Shown here: in pieces, positions 48,807 to 57,783 of the stretch | How the letters are laid out: the number at the start of each line of letters is the position of its first letter | Position numbering within the stretch: the first letter of the stretch is position 1 | Assembly (NCBI RefSeq): GCF_009931115.1 | Contig: NZ_CP047491.1 | Span: forward strand, 1,625,501-1,689,500 | Reading direction: 5' to 3' | DNA: 64,000 nt | Origin: Microbulbifer hydrolyticus | GTDB taxonomy: Bacteria; Pseudomonadota; Gammaproteobacteria; Pseudomonadales; Cellvibrionaceae | The notes under the pieces: generated by a model | What the model saw: only the letters and a program-made list of their open reading frames with translations | Told to the model about the DNA's origin: nothing | Databases searched by the model: none | Position numbers and translations under genes: made by a program

Positions 48807-49510
48807 GCTACCTCAACAGAACGGTGGGCAGCAGCGGGGGGGGCCGCCGCGGGATTCGGAGATTTTCCCCAGGGGAAAACCGGGTTGGACTCTTTCGGTG
48901 CAGGTTGCGGGCTACTGTCGCTCGCAGTCTGCGGCGTACCCGTTTCGCAGGTGTTCACAGCCGCTTCTCTAGCGAGGGTTGCGGCAGACTTCCAGGGCCT
49001 GCGCTCGCCGCCGTGTACCGTATGATCGATCTGCTCCCTGCTTTTTTGCAGGAGATCGCGGCAGGCCGACAGGGAGATTTGCTCGATGTCTGCCGCAGTC
49101 GCGAGAGACAGGCCACACTCGGTGAACAGAAGAAATACATTGCGCTGACGAAGCGGCAGTTGCTGAATCGCCTTTAGTACCGGGGAATTCTCCAGTACCT
49201 CGCGCAGGCTGGCATCGTTACTGGTGGACACCTGCTCGTCAGAGCCCGGTACACGCAGTCGTTTATTGATCTGAATATACAGCCAGTTTTTCAGCTGATG
49301 CTGATGCAGTTTTGGCGGGGCCTTCAGAAACGCTCCCCATAAGGACTCCATCAGGGGAATGCATCGTTGAGGCGCCATCTGCGCGCAGTAACGAAACAGT
49401 TCATCCTTGTAGCGTTGATAAATTTCCTGGAATACCTTGTGATTGCGTGTATCGCAATAGGTGGTCACCAGGTCTTCATCACTGAGACTGCACAACTTGA
49501 CCGCAAACAT
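48803..49510 (-). CDS. ECF-like RNA polymerase sigma factor
   Basis: A 235-residue protein with sigma-70 layout. Region 2-like: LSDEDLVTTYCDTRNHKVFQ, EIYQRYKDELFRYCAQMA, then LMESLWGAFLKAPPK (in place of the usual DAEDLVQETFLRA). Region 4-like: LKAIQQLPLRQRNVFLLFTE, then CGLSLATAADIEQISLSACR, with the helix-turn-helix and LLQKSREQI. A Pro/Ala-rich tail of about 55 residues is unusual. I start at ATG 49510, preceded by AGGAGG; the frame extends 12 codons upstream. It overlaps the downstream membrane protein gene. Region 2 is divergent, so function as a sigma factor is likely but not certain. Confidence 0.75.
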   Translation of the reverse strand: MFAVKLCSLSDEDLVTTYCDTRNHKVFQEIYQRYKDELFRYCAQMAPQRCIPLMESLWGAFLKAPPKLHQHQLKNWLYIQINKRLRVPGSDEQVSTSNDASLREVLENSPVLKAIQQLPLRQRNVFLLFTECGLSLATAADIEQISLSACRDLLQKSREQIDHTVHGGERRPWKSAATLAREAAVNTCETGTPQTASDSSPQPAPKESNPVFPWGKSPNPAAAPPAAAHRSVEVA

Positions 49511-49691
49511 GGGACTTGCCTCCTTGGCGTTACTTCCCAATGTCACTTACCCGGCTGCACATCTCCCGGAACATTCTGTTTCAGGCCGTCACTGGCCAGT
49601 TCAGGAGTACTTCGTAAATCGAGTAAATTATCTGTTAACGTTATTTTGCCCATTACCAATCGCGGGCAAATACCACACTTTGACTCAGTGT

Positions 49692-49994
49692 TTAACCTTG
49701 TTTTCGCTGGGATTCCGGCGTTTCTCCTGCGCCGGTCATTTTTTCTGCGGAGCCGGTTACGACCTTTTCCTGCCTGCCTTCACTGCTTTCGGTGGTGCTA
49801 CCACTTTTTTTCCAGGAGGCAAGGAACAGGGTTCCCAGTCCGAGTAAAATTTCGTCCACAAACGGGACCAGGTCCGGAATGATCAGGTCAATTAGAAAGA
49901 ATGCACAGATCCATTTGAATAGCTGTGGGTGCTTGAGCCCGTGGGCATATCTGAGGAACCAGCCCACCAGGGCGCTGGGAAGTACACGCTTCAT
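49692..49994 (-). CDS. Small membrane protein (DUF6116-like)
   Basis: A 100-residue protein with a hydrophobic hairpin (about residues 25-60; FKWICAFFLIDLIIPDLVPF followed by VDEILLGLGTLFLASWKK) and a hydrophilic Ser/Glu/Lys tail. The IPDLVPFVDEILLGLGTLFL stretch is shared by small uncharacterised proteins of Pseudomonas relatives (I believe DUF6116). No function is known to me. It stands alone between the sigma gene and dinB. Confidence 0.7.
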   Translation of the reverse strand: MKRVLPSALVGWFLRYAHGLKHPQLFKWICAFFLIDLIIPDLVPFVDEILLGLGTLFLASWKKSGSTTESSEGRQEKVVTGSAEKMTGAGETPESQRKQG

Positions 49995-50171
49995 ATAAAG
50001 ATTGAAACTGCTTTCGAGACCGTGTTGGGAGTATAGCCCGCGGCCGCTGGACCATCGGATACCGGAAAGGTTCCATGTGAAAAAATACGCAATGGATGGC
50101 GCAGTATTTATCTAACCGTATATCCGCAGAGGGAAGGGCAGGCGTTTCAGTAGTCTGAAAAGTGAGCAGTT

Positions 50172-51254
50172 TCAGGTTGTGGACGGGCGTTCGCCACGGA
50201 ATGGCAAGGGCAATTGCTCCGGACCCAATTCGGCGCGTAAATCCTTGAGTTTGACGCCGACCCCGAGCAACCGGATGGGGTCGCTGCGCTTATCCCAACA
50301 CTGCTGTAACAACTGTTTGAATTCGCTGATACGGCCGGCGCGGCTGGCACGCTCCTGGGTGGACTGGGAAAAATCCGCGTATTTCACCTTGAGGATTGCC
50401 GAGCTGATCTCATAGCGGTCGCCCAGGTTCTCAAGCCGTTCCTGAAGCCTTCCGTAAAGGCTTGTCATTTGTTCCTGCCAGTCTTCCCGGCTTTTCAGGT
50501 CTTCGCTAAACGTATGCTCCACACTCACGCTTTTGCGCGACCCATCGCCATTGACCGGCCTGTCGTCTTCGCCGCGGGCGAGGTAATAGAGGCGGTTGCC
50601 AAACTTGCCGTACTTCTGCACCAGCTCCACGAGGGTAAAACGCCGCAGGTCGCTACAGCTGTGGATTCCCTCGCGATGCATTTTTTCTGCAGTGACCCGG
50701 CCAACACCGTGGATTTTCTTAACCGGTAATCGCAATACAAAATCCTCCACCGCATTCGGGTGAATGACGGTAAGTCCATCCGGCTTTTGCCAGTCACTGG
50801 CGATTTTCGCCAGAAACTTGTTGGGTGCCACCCCGGCAGAAATGGTAATTCCCAGTTCCTTTTGTACCTGTGCCCGGATTTCCCGGGCGATCAGAGTTGC
50901 GCTGCCATTGCAGTGCGTGCTATCACTGACGTCCAGGAAGGCTTCATCGAGGGATAATGGCTCTATAATATCGGTGAAGGTTAGAAATATTTCTCGGATT
51001 TGGGCGCTCACTTCCCGATATTTTTTCATGTTACCCGGCACTACAATCAGGTCAGGACAGAGCTTTTTGGCCTGGGAGGTCGGCATTGCAGAGCGCACAC
51101 CGAAGCTGCGAGCCTCGTAGTTGCAGGTGGAGATCACCCCTCTGCGGTCGCTGGAACCGCCCACGGCGATGGGGCGCCCCCGAAGATTCGGGTCGTCCCG
51201 CATTTCTACCGACGCGTAGAAACAGTCACAGTCACAGTGGATGATTTTGCGCAT
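50172..51254 (-). CDS. dinB: DNA polymerase IV
   Basis: A Y-family translesion DNA polymerase of 360 residues. It has the catalytic start IIHCDCDCFYASVEMRDDP, GVISTCNYEARSFGVRSAMP, the second acidic pair in PLSLDEAFLDVSD, helix-hairpin-helix HGVGRVTAEKMHREGI, and the little-finger region SVEHTFSEDLKS. I start at ATG 51254: the frame is open for 63 codons further upstream but those would cross the SOS box and are not DinB-like. The C-terminus QLPLPF is close to the beta-clamp binding motif. A LexA-type site lies right at the start, so SOS control is expected. Confidence 0.95.
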   Translation of the reverse strand: MRKIIHCDCDCFYASVEMRDDPNLRGRPIAVGGSSDRRGVISTCNYEARSFGVRSAMPTSQAKKLCPDLIVVPGNMKKYREVSAQIREIFLTFTDIIEPLSLDEAFLDVSDSTHCNGSATLIAREIRAQVQKELGITISAGVAPNKFLAKIASDWQKPDGLTVIHPNAVEDFVLRLPVKKIHGVGRVTAEKMHREGIHSCSDLRRFTLVELVQKYGKFGNRLYYLARGEDDRPVNGDGSRKSVSVEHTFSEDLKSREDWQEQMTSLYGRLQERLENLGDRYEISSAILKVKYADFSQSTQERASRAGRISEFKQLLQQCWDKRSDPIRLLGVGVKLKDLRAELGPEQLPLPFRGERPSTT

Positions 51255-51255
51255 G

Positions 51256-51271
51256 CTGGGATTATATACAG
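51256..51271 (-). promoter_or_regulatory. SOS box (LexA site) of dinB
   Basis: Read on the minus strand the site is CTGTATATAATCCCAG, with the CTG-N10-CAG core and a strong left half of the gammaproteobacterial LexA consensus. It lies two bases upstream of the dinB ATG, so LexA binding would block transcription or early elongation. Confidence 0.8.
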
Positions 51272-51337
51272 TATTTTGAGGCGGGCCACTCCCCGTCCGC
51301 ATGTCTATTCGGTCACTCTGATCACTGGAGGTGAAGA

Positions 51338-51862
51338 ATGAGCCATATGCCCCTCGTGGATACCTGTGCTGAAGAGCGGGTATCGACGGTTCTGGAGGAT
51401 ATTCGAATTCAGCTGGGTATGGTGCCGGCAATCTTTCGCGCATGTGCCAATAATCCCACGCTGCTGAAACTGCTATGGGACAGGTACCAGTATGTGATGC
51501 TCACCGGTAGCCTTTCCCCCAAGCTGAAAGAGGGCATCGCCCTGATGGTAGCGGCCGATGAGCACAGCGATTACGGGATCGCGCTGCACAGTAAGGCGTT
51601 GCAAAAGCTGGGGGTCGACCCGAAAGAAGTACTGCGTATCCGCACGGATCCGGATCATGCGCATTATCGGCCCAAAGAGCATGCCCTGCTAGAGGTGGCA
51701 CGACATGCGAATAGTAGCCCTTACGATCATGCTGGCAAGTTTACAGATGATGCACGGGCGGCTGGTGCGAGTGATTCGGAAATTCTTGAAGCAATCGCCG
51801 CTGCCGGACTGGCTTCCGAAGTAAGCAAAACCGCGGCTTTTCTTTCCGTCCCGTCCGACTGA
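51338..51862 (+). CDS. Carboxymuconolactone-decarboxylase-fold protein without CxxC
   Basis: A 174-residue protein of the AhpD/carboxymuconolactone decarboxylase-like fold, beginning MSHMPLVDTCAEERVSTVLE with GGAGGTG upstream. LSPKLKEGIALMVAADEHSD and YGIALHSKALQKLGVDP align with the region where peroxidase-type AhpD proteins carry a catalytic Cys-x2-Cys-x3-His. Here EHSDYGIALH lacks both Cys, so thiol peroxidase activity is unlikely. DSEILEAIAAAGLASEVSKT matches the family C-terminus. Function is unknown. It is convergent with fdxA, sharing the terminator. Confidence 0.8.
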   Translation: MSHMPLVDTCAEERVSTVLEDIRIQLGMVPAIFRACANNPTLLKLLWDRYQYVMLTGSLSPKLKEGIALMVAADEHSDYGIALHSKALQKLGVDPKEVLRIRTDPDHAHYRPKEHALLEVARHANSSPYDHAGKFTDDARAAGASDSEILEAIAAAGLASEVSKTAAFLSVPSD

Positions 51863-51961
51863 ATCTTGTTGCCGCAAAATGGTTTTTTCATTATTGATTG
51901 ATATGCGCCGCAAACTCGAATGAGTACGACGAGCAAGCGCAAGGAATAATGCTCTTTAATA

Positions 51962-52004
51962 CGAATACAAAAAAGCCGTCTTTGCGACGGCTTTTTTGTA
52001 TTCG
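51962..52004. terminator. Bidirectional terminator between the CMD-like gene and fdxA
   Basis: A long perfect hairpin: stem 51962-51980 with 51986-52004, loop TTTGC, including the A-run and T-run. It serves both convergent genes. Confidence 0.93.
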
Positions 52005-52020
52005 AAGTGGCGACGGGCTT

Positions 52021-52344
52021 TTAGCGCTCAAGCAACTCCAGCTTGCCGGTCTTGCCATCCCACTCCTCAGCATCCGGCAGCGGGTCTTTCTTCTCAGTGA
52101 TATTTGGCCACACTTCGGACAGCTCCGCGTTCAGCTCGATGTATTCCTGCTGGTCGTCCGGCACTTCGTCTTCAGAGAAAATGGCATTGGCGGGGCACTC
52201 CGGCTCGCACAGGGCGCAGTCGATGCACTCGTCCGGGTGGATCACCAGGAAGTTGGGACCTTCGTAGAAGCAGTCTACCGGGCAGACTTCCACACAGTCC
52301 GTGTATTTGCACTTGATGCAGTTTTCCCCAATTACGAATGTCAT
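52021..52344 (-). CDS. fdxA: Seven-iron ferredoxin FdxA
   Basis: A 107-residue 3Fe-4S/4Fe-4S ferredoxin. The Cys ligands appear in [18 protein letters not shown] and [17 protein letters not shown], matching the FdxA type with its extra C-terminal helix ([20 protein letters not shown]). It transfers electrons in the cytoplasm to partners that cannot be named here. It follows mutS on the minus strand by 142 bases, the same pair as in Pseudomonas, where rpoS lies next to fdxA. Confidence 0.97.
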   Translation of the reverse strand: MTFVIGENCIKCKYTDCVEVCPVDCFYEGPNFLVIHPDECIDCALCEPECPANAIFSEDEVPDDQQEYIELNAELSEVWPNITEKKDPLPDAEEWDGKTGKLELLER

Positions 52345-52486
52345 GCTTGTCCCTCGATAATGCTGATGCGATGCCGCTGCACGGTCGGCCCCGTACGCCG
52401 GAACCGGACCTTATTCTTGAAAGCTGCGGATTTTAGCAATAACTGGCGCGAATTGTAGTGGCTTTTGAGTCGAATTGGTTGGGTGC

Positions 52487-55132
52487 TTATAACAGTTTGC
52501 GCAGGGCGTAGAGCTGCTCCAGCGCCTGCCGCGGGGTCATATCGTCCGGGTCCAGTGTTTCCAGGGCCTCTACTGCGGGGTGCGGCGCGCTGCCGAACAA
52601 GTCCACCTGGGCCGGCGCTGCGGATTTGGTCTTTGCTGCAGACGGTACTGGAGCTGGAGCCGGTTCGGGCTGCGGCGTTGCTGCGGCCTTTACGCCGGGT
52701 CCCGAGTCGCGGGTGGTATGCCCGGCTTCCAGGGCGGCAAGCCGCGCCTTGGCTTCTTCGAGAACCTCCTGGGGAATACCCGCAAGCTTGGCTACCTGCA
52801 GGCCATAACTCTTGGAAGCGGGTCCTTCCTGGATGCGGTGCAGGAACACGATGGAGTCCCCGTGCTCGGTGGCATTCAGGTGGATGTTGGCCGCCTCCAG
52901 GCACTGTTGGGGAAGCTCGGTGAGTTCGAAATAGTGAGTGGCGAACAGGGTGAAGGCGCGCACCTTTTCAGCCAGAAAATGCGCGCAGGCCCAGGCAAGC
53001 GAAAGGCCGTCGTAGGTGCTGGTACCACGGCCAATCTCGTCCATCAGGATCAGACTGTGCTCGCTGGCGTTCCGCAGAATGTTGGCGGTCTCGGTCATTT
53101 CCACCATAAAGGTGGAACGGCCACCGGCCAGGTCGTCGGCGCTACCAATACGGGTAAAGATACGGTCCAGCAGACCGATGTGGGCGCTGTCGGCGGGCAC
53201 GAAGCTGCCGCAGTGGGCGAGTAGGGCGATTAGGGCCGTCTGACGCATATAGGTCGATTTACCGCCCATGTTCGGGCCGGTAATCACCAGCATGCGGCGG
53301 CTGTCGTGCAGCTCGATATCGTTGGCCACAAATGGGTCGTCCAGTACCTGCTCCACCACCGGGTGGCGGCCGCCTTCCACATGGATGCCGGGTTGCTCGG
53401 ATAGCTCGGGTTGCGTCAGGCGCAGCTGGTCGGCGCGCTCTGCCATATTCGCCAGAACGTCCAGTTGCGAGACGGCGGCGGCAGCGGTCTGCAGTTCCGC
53501 GAGGGATTCGTTCAGGGTGGTGAGCAGTTCTTCATACAGGAACTTCTCCCGCGCGAGGGCGCGACTCTTGGCCGATAGCGCCTTGTCTTCGAACTCTTTC
53601 AGCTCCGGGGTGATAAAGCGCTCGGCATTCTTGAGGGTCTGGCGGCGGATATAGTCTGCCGGTGCCTTGTCGCTCTGGCCGCGGCTGATCTCGATAAAGT
53701 AGCCGTGTACCCGGTTGTAGCCCACCTTGAGGGTGGGGATGCCGGTGCGCTCCTTTTCGCGCACTTCCAGTTGCACCAGATAGTCGCCGGCGTTTTCACT
53801 GATGCCACGCAGCTCGTCCAGCTCTTCGTCAAAGCCGTCCGCTATCACTCCACCATCACGCAGTACTACCGGTGGGTTTTCGACCACGGCCCGTTGCAGC
53901 AATTCGACCGTCTCCGGCCACTCGCCCATTTCCTGGCTGAGCTGTGCCAGCAGGCCCGCGTTCGCGTCAGCGAGTTGCCCCTGTAACTCGGGGAACTGGG
54001 ACAGGGACATGCCGAGGCGGGACAGGTCCCGCGGTCGTGCGGAACGCAGGGCAAGGCGACCGAGAATGCGCTCCATATCGCCGATGGGTTTCAGCGCTTC
54101 CCGCAGCGGTTCAAAGCGGTAGTCCGCGATCAGCGCGCTGATTGCCTGCTGGCGCTGTTGCAGGGTGTGCAGGTTGCGCAGCGGGTTGTTCAGCCAGCGG
54201 CGCAGCAGGCGGCTGCCCATGGCCGTTTTACAGGCATCGAACACGGACAGCAGTGTGTTGTCGTCGCCACCGTTCAGGTTGGTATCGATCTCCAGGTTGC
54301 GGCGGCTGGCCGGGTCCAGGGCCACGGTGTCTTCGCTGCGCTCGGTGCGCAGGGTACGGATATGGGGCAGCTCCGTGCGCTGGGTGTCGCGGGCATACTG
54401 CAGCAGGCAGCCTGCCGCGCACAGCGCCGCGTGCATGTGGCTGCAGCCGAAAGCCTCCAGGTCCATGGTGCCGAACTGGCGGTTCAGCAGGCGCAGGGCG
54501 CTTTCCAGGTCGAATTCCCAGGGCGCGCGGCGGCGCATGCCCGGACGGCGTTCTATCTCTGCGGGCAACGACAGGTCTTCGGACACCAGCAGCTCGGTAG
54601 GGCTGTAGCGCTGTACCTGTTCTGCCAGCGCTTCCAAGGACTCTACTTCCTGCACCGCGAAATGCCCGGTGCCCACATCCATCAGGGCCAGGCCGAATTT
54701 GTCGCCCACCAGCACCGTTGCCGCCAGCAGGTTGTCCCGGCGCTCGTTCAGCAGGGCCTCATCGGTGACGGTGCCCGGGGTGACGATGCGCACTACCTTG
54801 CGCTCTACCGGGCCCTTGGACGTGGCGGGATCACCGATCTGCTCGGCAATGGCAACCGATACCCCGGCCTTGATCAACCGCGCCAGGTAGCCTTCCGCGG
54901 CGTGGTACGGGATTCCCGCCATTGGGATCGGTTGCCCCCCCGACTTGCCGCGGGCGGTCAGGGTCACATCCAGCAGTTCCGACGCCCGTTTTGCGTCGTC
55001 ATAGAACAGCTCATAAAAGTCGCCCATACGGTAGAACACCAGCTCCTGTGGGTGCTCGGCCTTGATCTTCAGGTATTGCACCATCATCGGCGTGTGTTCG
55101 GGCTTGGTGGAATTGGCAGCTGTTGCGGGCAT
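52487..55132 (-). CDS. mutS: DNA mismatch repair protein MutS
   Basis: An 881-residue mismatch-recognition ATPase. The mismatch-binding N-terminus has [20 protein letters not shown] (with the Phe-x-Glu motif GDFYELF), [15 protein letters not shown] and [19 protein letters not shown]. The ATPase domain has Walker [21 protein letters not shown], then [20 protein letters not shown] and [20 protein letters not shown]. The C-terminus carries an Ala/Pro-rich linker (about 805-840) and a tetramer region [21 protein letters not shown]. The start is ATG 55132. The 321-base upstream interval (55133-55453) holds its promoter and that of the divergent L,D-transpeptidase gene. Confidence 0.98.
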   Translation of the reverse strand: MPATAANSTKPEHTPMMVQYLKIKAEHPQELVFYRMGDFYELFYDDAKRASELLDVTLTARGKSGGQPIPMAGIPYHAAEGYLARLIKAGVSVAIAEQIGDPATSKGPVERKVVRIVTPGTVTDEALLNERRDNLLAATVLVGDKFGLALMDVGTGHFAVQEVESLEALAEQVQRYSPTELLVSEDLSLPAEIERRPGMRRRAPWEFDLESALRLLNRQFGTMDLEAFGCSHMHAALCAAGCLLQYARDTQRTELPHIRTLRTERSEDTVALDPASRRNLEIDTNLNGGDDNTLLSVFDACKTAMGSRLLRRWLNNPLRNLHTLQQRQQAISALIADYRFEPLREALKPIGDMERILGRLALRSARPRDLSRLGMSLSQFPELQGQLADANAGLLAQLSQEMGEWPETVELLQRAVVENPPVVLRDGGVIADGFDEELDELRGISENAGDYLVQLEVREKERTGIPTLKVGYNRVHGYFIEISRGQSDKAPADYIRRQTLKNAERFITPELKEFEDKALSAKSRALAREKFLYEELLTTLNESLAELQTAAAAVSQLDVLANMAERADQLRLTQPELSEQPGIHVEGGRHPVVEQVLDDPFVANDIELHDSRRMLVITGPNMGGKSTYMRQTALIALLAHCGSFVPADSAHIGLLDRIFTRIGSADDLAGGRSTFMVEMTETANILRNASEHSLILMDEIGRGTSTYDGLSLAWACAHFLAEKVRAFTLFATHYFELTELPQQCLEAANIHLNATEHGDSIVFLHRIQEGPASKSYGLQVAKLAGIPQEVLEEAKARLAALEAGHTTRDSGPGVKAAATPQPEPAPAPVPSAAKTKSAAPAQVDLFGSAPHPAVEALETLDPDDMTPRQALEQLYALRKLL

Positions 55133-55453
55133 TTGTAAGAAATTCTTTTTAAATCAGTGGGTTATGTGTGGCCTGTGGGCGGGCTGGGCTCCGCGAGTCC
55201 CGTTGCAGGACGGTGGAAACAGGGGCGCAAGGATACCAAAGCGCCACCGATCAGACTATCGGGAAGCGGTGGAGAGATCGGCGGACGGTGAGTTTCCGTT
55301 TTGGGGGGAAGTCGGCAGAGAGCAACCGTGATGACAGAGGTTCTGCGGTGTCTTAGCTTTCGCCTGTCCAGGCTGAGGGCTTGAGGCTGGCTTCTCCAGT
55401 CGCGACCTTTTAATCTGGCGGAACCTCGAGCCTGTGTCCCAAGGAGATGCGCT
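55133..55453. other. Divergent intergenic region, mutS / L,D-transpeptidase
   Basis: About 320 bases with short open frames on both strands but no recognisable gene, hairpin or clear promoter. It must carry the start signals of the two divergent genes. Confidence 0.5.
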
Positions 55454-56236
55454 ATGTTGAATAGCCCGAAAGCAAGTTCCCGATCTGCAAGGTCGGCCCT
55501 GTGGTTGATGATTGCTAGTGTTGCGATCGTATGGAGTGTTAACGGGGTAGCGCAGATCCCGGAGAAAAGTGGGCAGCTGTTGTTGACCGTGAGTGACGAC
55601 TGGAACGCGACCGTCGGCAAGCTGTACGTTTATGAGCGTGTTGACGGGCAGTGGCAGCAAACACTGACGCCAATCCCGGTCAATCTGGGCCGCACTGGTC
55701 TCGCCTGGGGCATTGGCCTGCACCCCGACAATACCGGTAGCGAAGGTGACCCTCGTAAACGGGAGGGGGATGGCAAGGCGCCGGCTGGAATTTTCAGGCT
55801 GGGGGATGCCTTCGGTTATCCCCCTGAGCTGACGACAGGACTTGGATATCAGCCCATGCGTGAATCCCACTACTGTATGGATGTGCCGGGGTCACCGCTT
55901 TACAACCAGACCGTCGACGCGGAACGTGTCGGTGATGCTGCGGTGGAAGGCTCCTCCGAAGGCATGCGACGGGACATTCACTACGGGGATCAACAGTACA
56001 AGAAAGGCATATTCGTCGCGCACAACCCGGCCAACCTGTCGGGCGCAGGCAGTTGTATTTTTATGCACTTGTGGAAAGCCCCGGGCAGCCCTACCGCAGG
56101 TTGTACCGCGATGGACGAGACTCAGATGGACCGGGTGCTCGCCTGGTTACATGAAGATAAGAATCCCGTATATGTCGCATTGCCTGCGGCACAGTATCGC
56201 AGTCTGCGCGCATTGTGGGGGTTACCACCGCTATAG
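55454..56236 (+). CDS. L,D-transpeptidase-family (YkuD/YafK-like) secreted protein
   Basis: A 260-residue periplasmic protein. A signal peptide is seen (ALWLMIASVAIVWSVNGVAQ). The YkuD active-site region is clear: IFMHLWKAPGSPTAGCTAMD (His about 207 and nucleophile Cys about 218 within an S-x4-GC-type motif), and GDGKAPAGIFRLGDAFGYPP upstream resembles the substrate-entry strand of L,D-transpeptidases. Such enzymes make or break 3-3 cross-links in peptidoglycan or attach and release lipoproteins. The exact reaction cannot be said. AAGGAGATG precedes the ATG. It stands alone, divergent from mutS. Confidence 0.88.
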   Translation: MLNSPKASSRSARSALWLMIASVAIVWSVNGVAQIPEKSGQLLLTVSDDWNATVGKLYVYERVDGQWQQTLTPIPVNLGRTGLAWGIGLHPDNTGSEGDPRKREGDGKAPAGIFRLGDAFGYPPELTTGLGYQPMRESHYCMDVPGSPLYNQTVDAERVGDAAVEGSSEGMRRDIHYGDQQYKKGIFVAHNPANLSGAGSCIFMHLWKAPGSPTAGCTAMDETQMDRVLAWLHEDKNPVYVALPAAQYRSLRALWGLPPL

Positions 56237-56248
56237 GATACCCATCTC

Positions 56249-56275
56249 GCAACTATCGGCGCCGTCGATAGTTGC
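56249..56275. promoter_or_regulatory. Perfect inverted repeat upstream of the aminotransferase
   Basis: A 10-bp perfect inverted repeat (56249-56258 and 56266-56275) with a 7-base spacer, 13 bases after the L,D-transpeptidase stop and about 90 before the aminotransferase ATG. No T-run follows. It could be a terminator-like mRNA hairpin or a dimeric-regulator operator. Confidence 0.45.
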
Positions 56276-56365
56276 AAACTGTCCCTCTGCCGGGGGGCGC
56301 TTACACTGAGCGCAACTTCCGCCTGAAACGGCTGGCGGATTACCATTTCGGCAGAGAGCAGAACC

Positions 56366-57766
56366 ATGAGCAGTAAAAACTGGCAGGCGGACAAGCGCCA
56401 CTGGATGCATCCCTGGACGCACTTTGACTCATTCCGCGAGGAAGGCTCGCTAATGATGACCCGTGCCAAAGGCGCGCGGGTATGGGATGAGCAGGGAAAG
56501 ACCTATTTCGATGCCGTGGGTGGTCTCTGGTGCACCAACATCGGCATGGGACGTGAGGAAATGGCGGAGACCATTGCGGAGCAGGTACGGGAAATGGCCT
56601 ACGCCAATCCATTCGTGGATATTTCCAATGTGCCCGCGGCGCAGCTTGCCAGGAAACTTTCGGAGCTGGCACCGGGCGACATCAATCGCGTGTTTTACAG
56701 CTGCGGCGGGTCCACCGCCGTTGACACCGCATTCCGGCTGGTGCATTTCTACCAGAACTGCCGTGGCAGACCACAAAAGAAGCATATTCTGGCGCGCAAG
56801 GGCGGCTATCACGGCAGTACCTATGCGGCCATGTCCATTACCGGAAAGTCTGGCGACAAAATTCCGGAGTTCGATTATATCCAGGATTCCATTCACCACC
56901 TGAGTTGTCCCAACCCTTATCGTGCCCCCAATGGTATGGATGAACAGCAGTTCTGTGACTATCTGGTGGAGGAGTGCAAGCAGAAAATTCGTGAGCTGGG
57001 CGCCGACAATATTGCCGCATTTTTCGCCGAGCCCATTCTCGGCTCCGGTGGTGTGATTGTTCCACCGGAGGGCTACAACCGCCGGATCTGGGAGCTGTGT
57101 CAGGAAAATGACATTCTGTTTGTCGCGGACGAAGTGGTTACTGCCTTCGGTCGCGTAGGCCACTGGTTTGCATCCAAAGACCTGTTCGGCATCCAGCCAG
57201 ACATCATCACCTGTGCCAAGGGTCTGACCTCAGGTTACCAGCCCCTCGGTGCGACGCTGTTTACCGATCGTATCTACGAAGTTATTTCGACCGGCGATGC
57301 CGACCGCTATTTTGCCAGTGGCTATACCTATTCCGGCCACCCTGTGGCCTGCGCTGCGGCGCTGAAAAATATCGAAATCATCGAGCGCGAAAACCTGCTG
57401 CAAAGAGTGGTGGAAGTCGGGGCTTACTTCGAGCAGCGACTGCAGACCCTGCGAGACCTGCCGCTGGTGGGCGACGTGCGGGGCAAGCGGTTTATGATGT
57501 GCGTGGAAAATGTGATGGAAAAGTCGAGCAAAAGACTGTTTCCGGAAAGCACAAACATCGGTAAGTGGATTTCAGACCGGGCGGAGCAAAATGGCTTGAT
57601 TGTGCGGCCAATTGTCCACCTGAACGTGATGTCGCCGCCTCTGACTATGAGTCGTGACGAGGTTGATCTCGTGGTGGAGAGGCTGGGTGCGGCGATCGAA
57701 CAAACACAGCACGATCTGAGGAAGGCCGGCCTTTATACGCCAACTCCGCAACCCATGATCGCTTGA
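56366..57766 (+). CDS. Class III PLP aminotransferase (omega-transaminase type)
   Basis: A 466-residue aminotransferase. The N-terminal KRHWMHPWTHFDSFREEGSL and FDAVGGLWCTNIGMGREEMA are common in omega-amino-acid:pyruvate transaminases. PLP-related motifs follow: YSCGGSTAVDTAFRLVHFYQ, YHGSTYAAMSITGKSGDKIP, VADEVVTAFGRVGHWFAS (Asp contacting the cofactor), and catalytic Lys in TCAKGLTSGYQPLGATLF. Acceptor and donor cannot be fixed; polyamines, beta-alanine or taurine-like amines are candidates. It is convergent with a LysR regulator, 17 bases apart. Confidence 0.92.
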   Translation: MSSKNWQADKRHWMHPWTHFDSFREEGSLMMTRAKGARVWDEQGKTYFDAVGGLWCTNIGMGREEMAETIAEQVREMAYANPFVDISNVPAAQLARKLSELAPGDINRVFYSCGGSTAVDTAFRLVHFYQNCRGRPQKKHILARKGGYHGSTYAAMSITGKSGDKIPEFDYIQDSIHHLSCPNPYRAPNGMDEQQFCDYLVEECKQKIRELGADNIAAFFAEPILGSGGVIVPPEGYNRRIWELCQENDILFVADEVVTAFGRVGHWFASKDLFGIQPDIITCAKGLTSGYQPLGATLFTDRIYEVISTGDADRYFASGYTYSGHPVACAAALKNIEIIERENLLQRVVEVGAYFEQRLQTLRDLPLVGDVRGKRFMMCVENVMEKSSKRLFPESTNIGKWISDRAEQNGLIVRPIVHLNVMSPPLTMSRDEVDLVVERLGAAIEQTQHDLRKAGLYTPTPQPMIA

Positions 57767-57783
57767 GGCTGCGATGAGACCGC

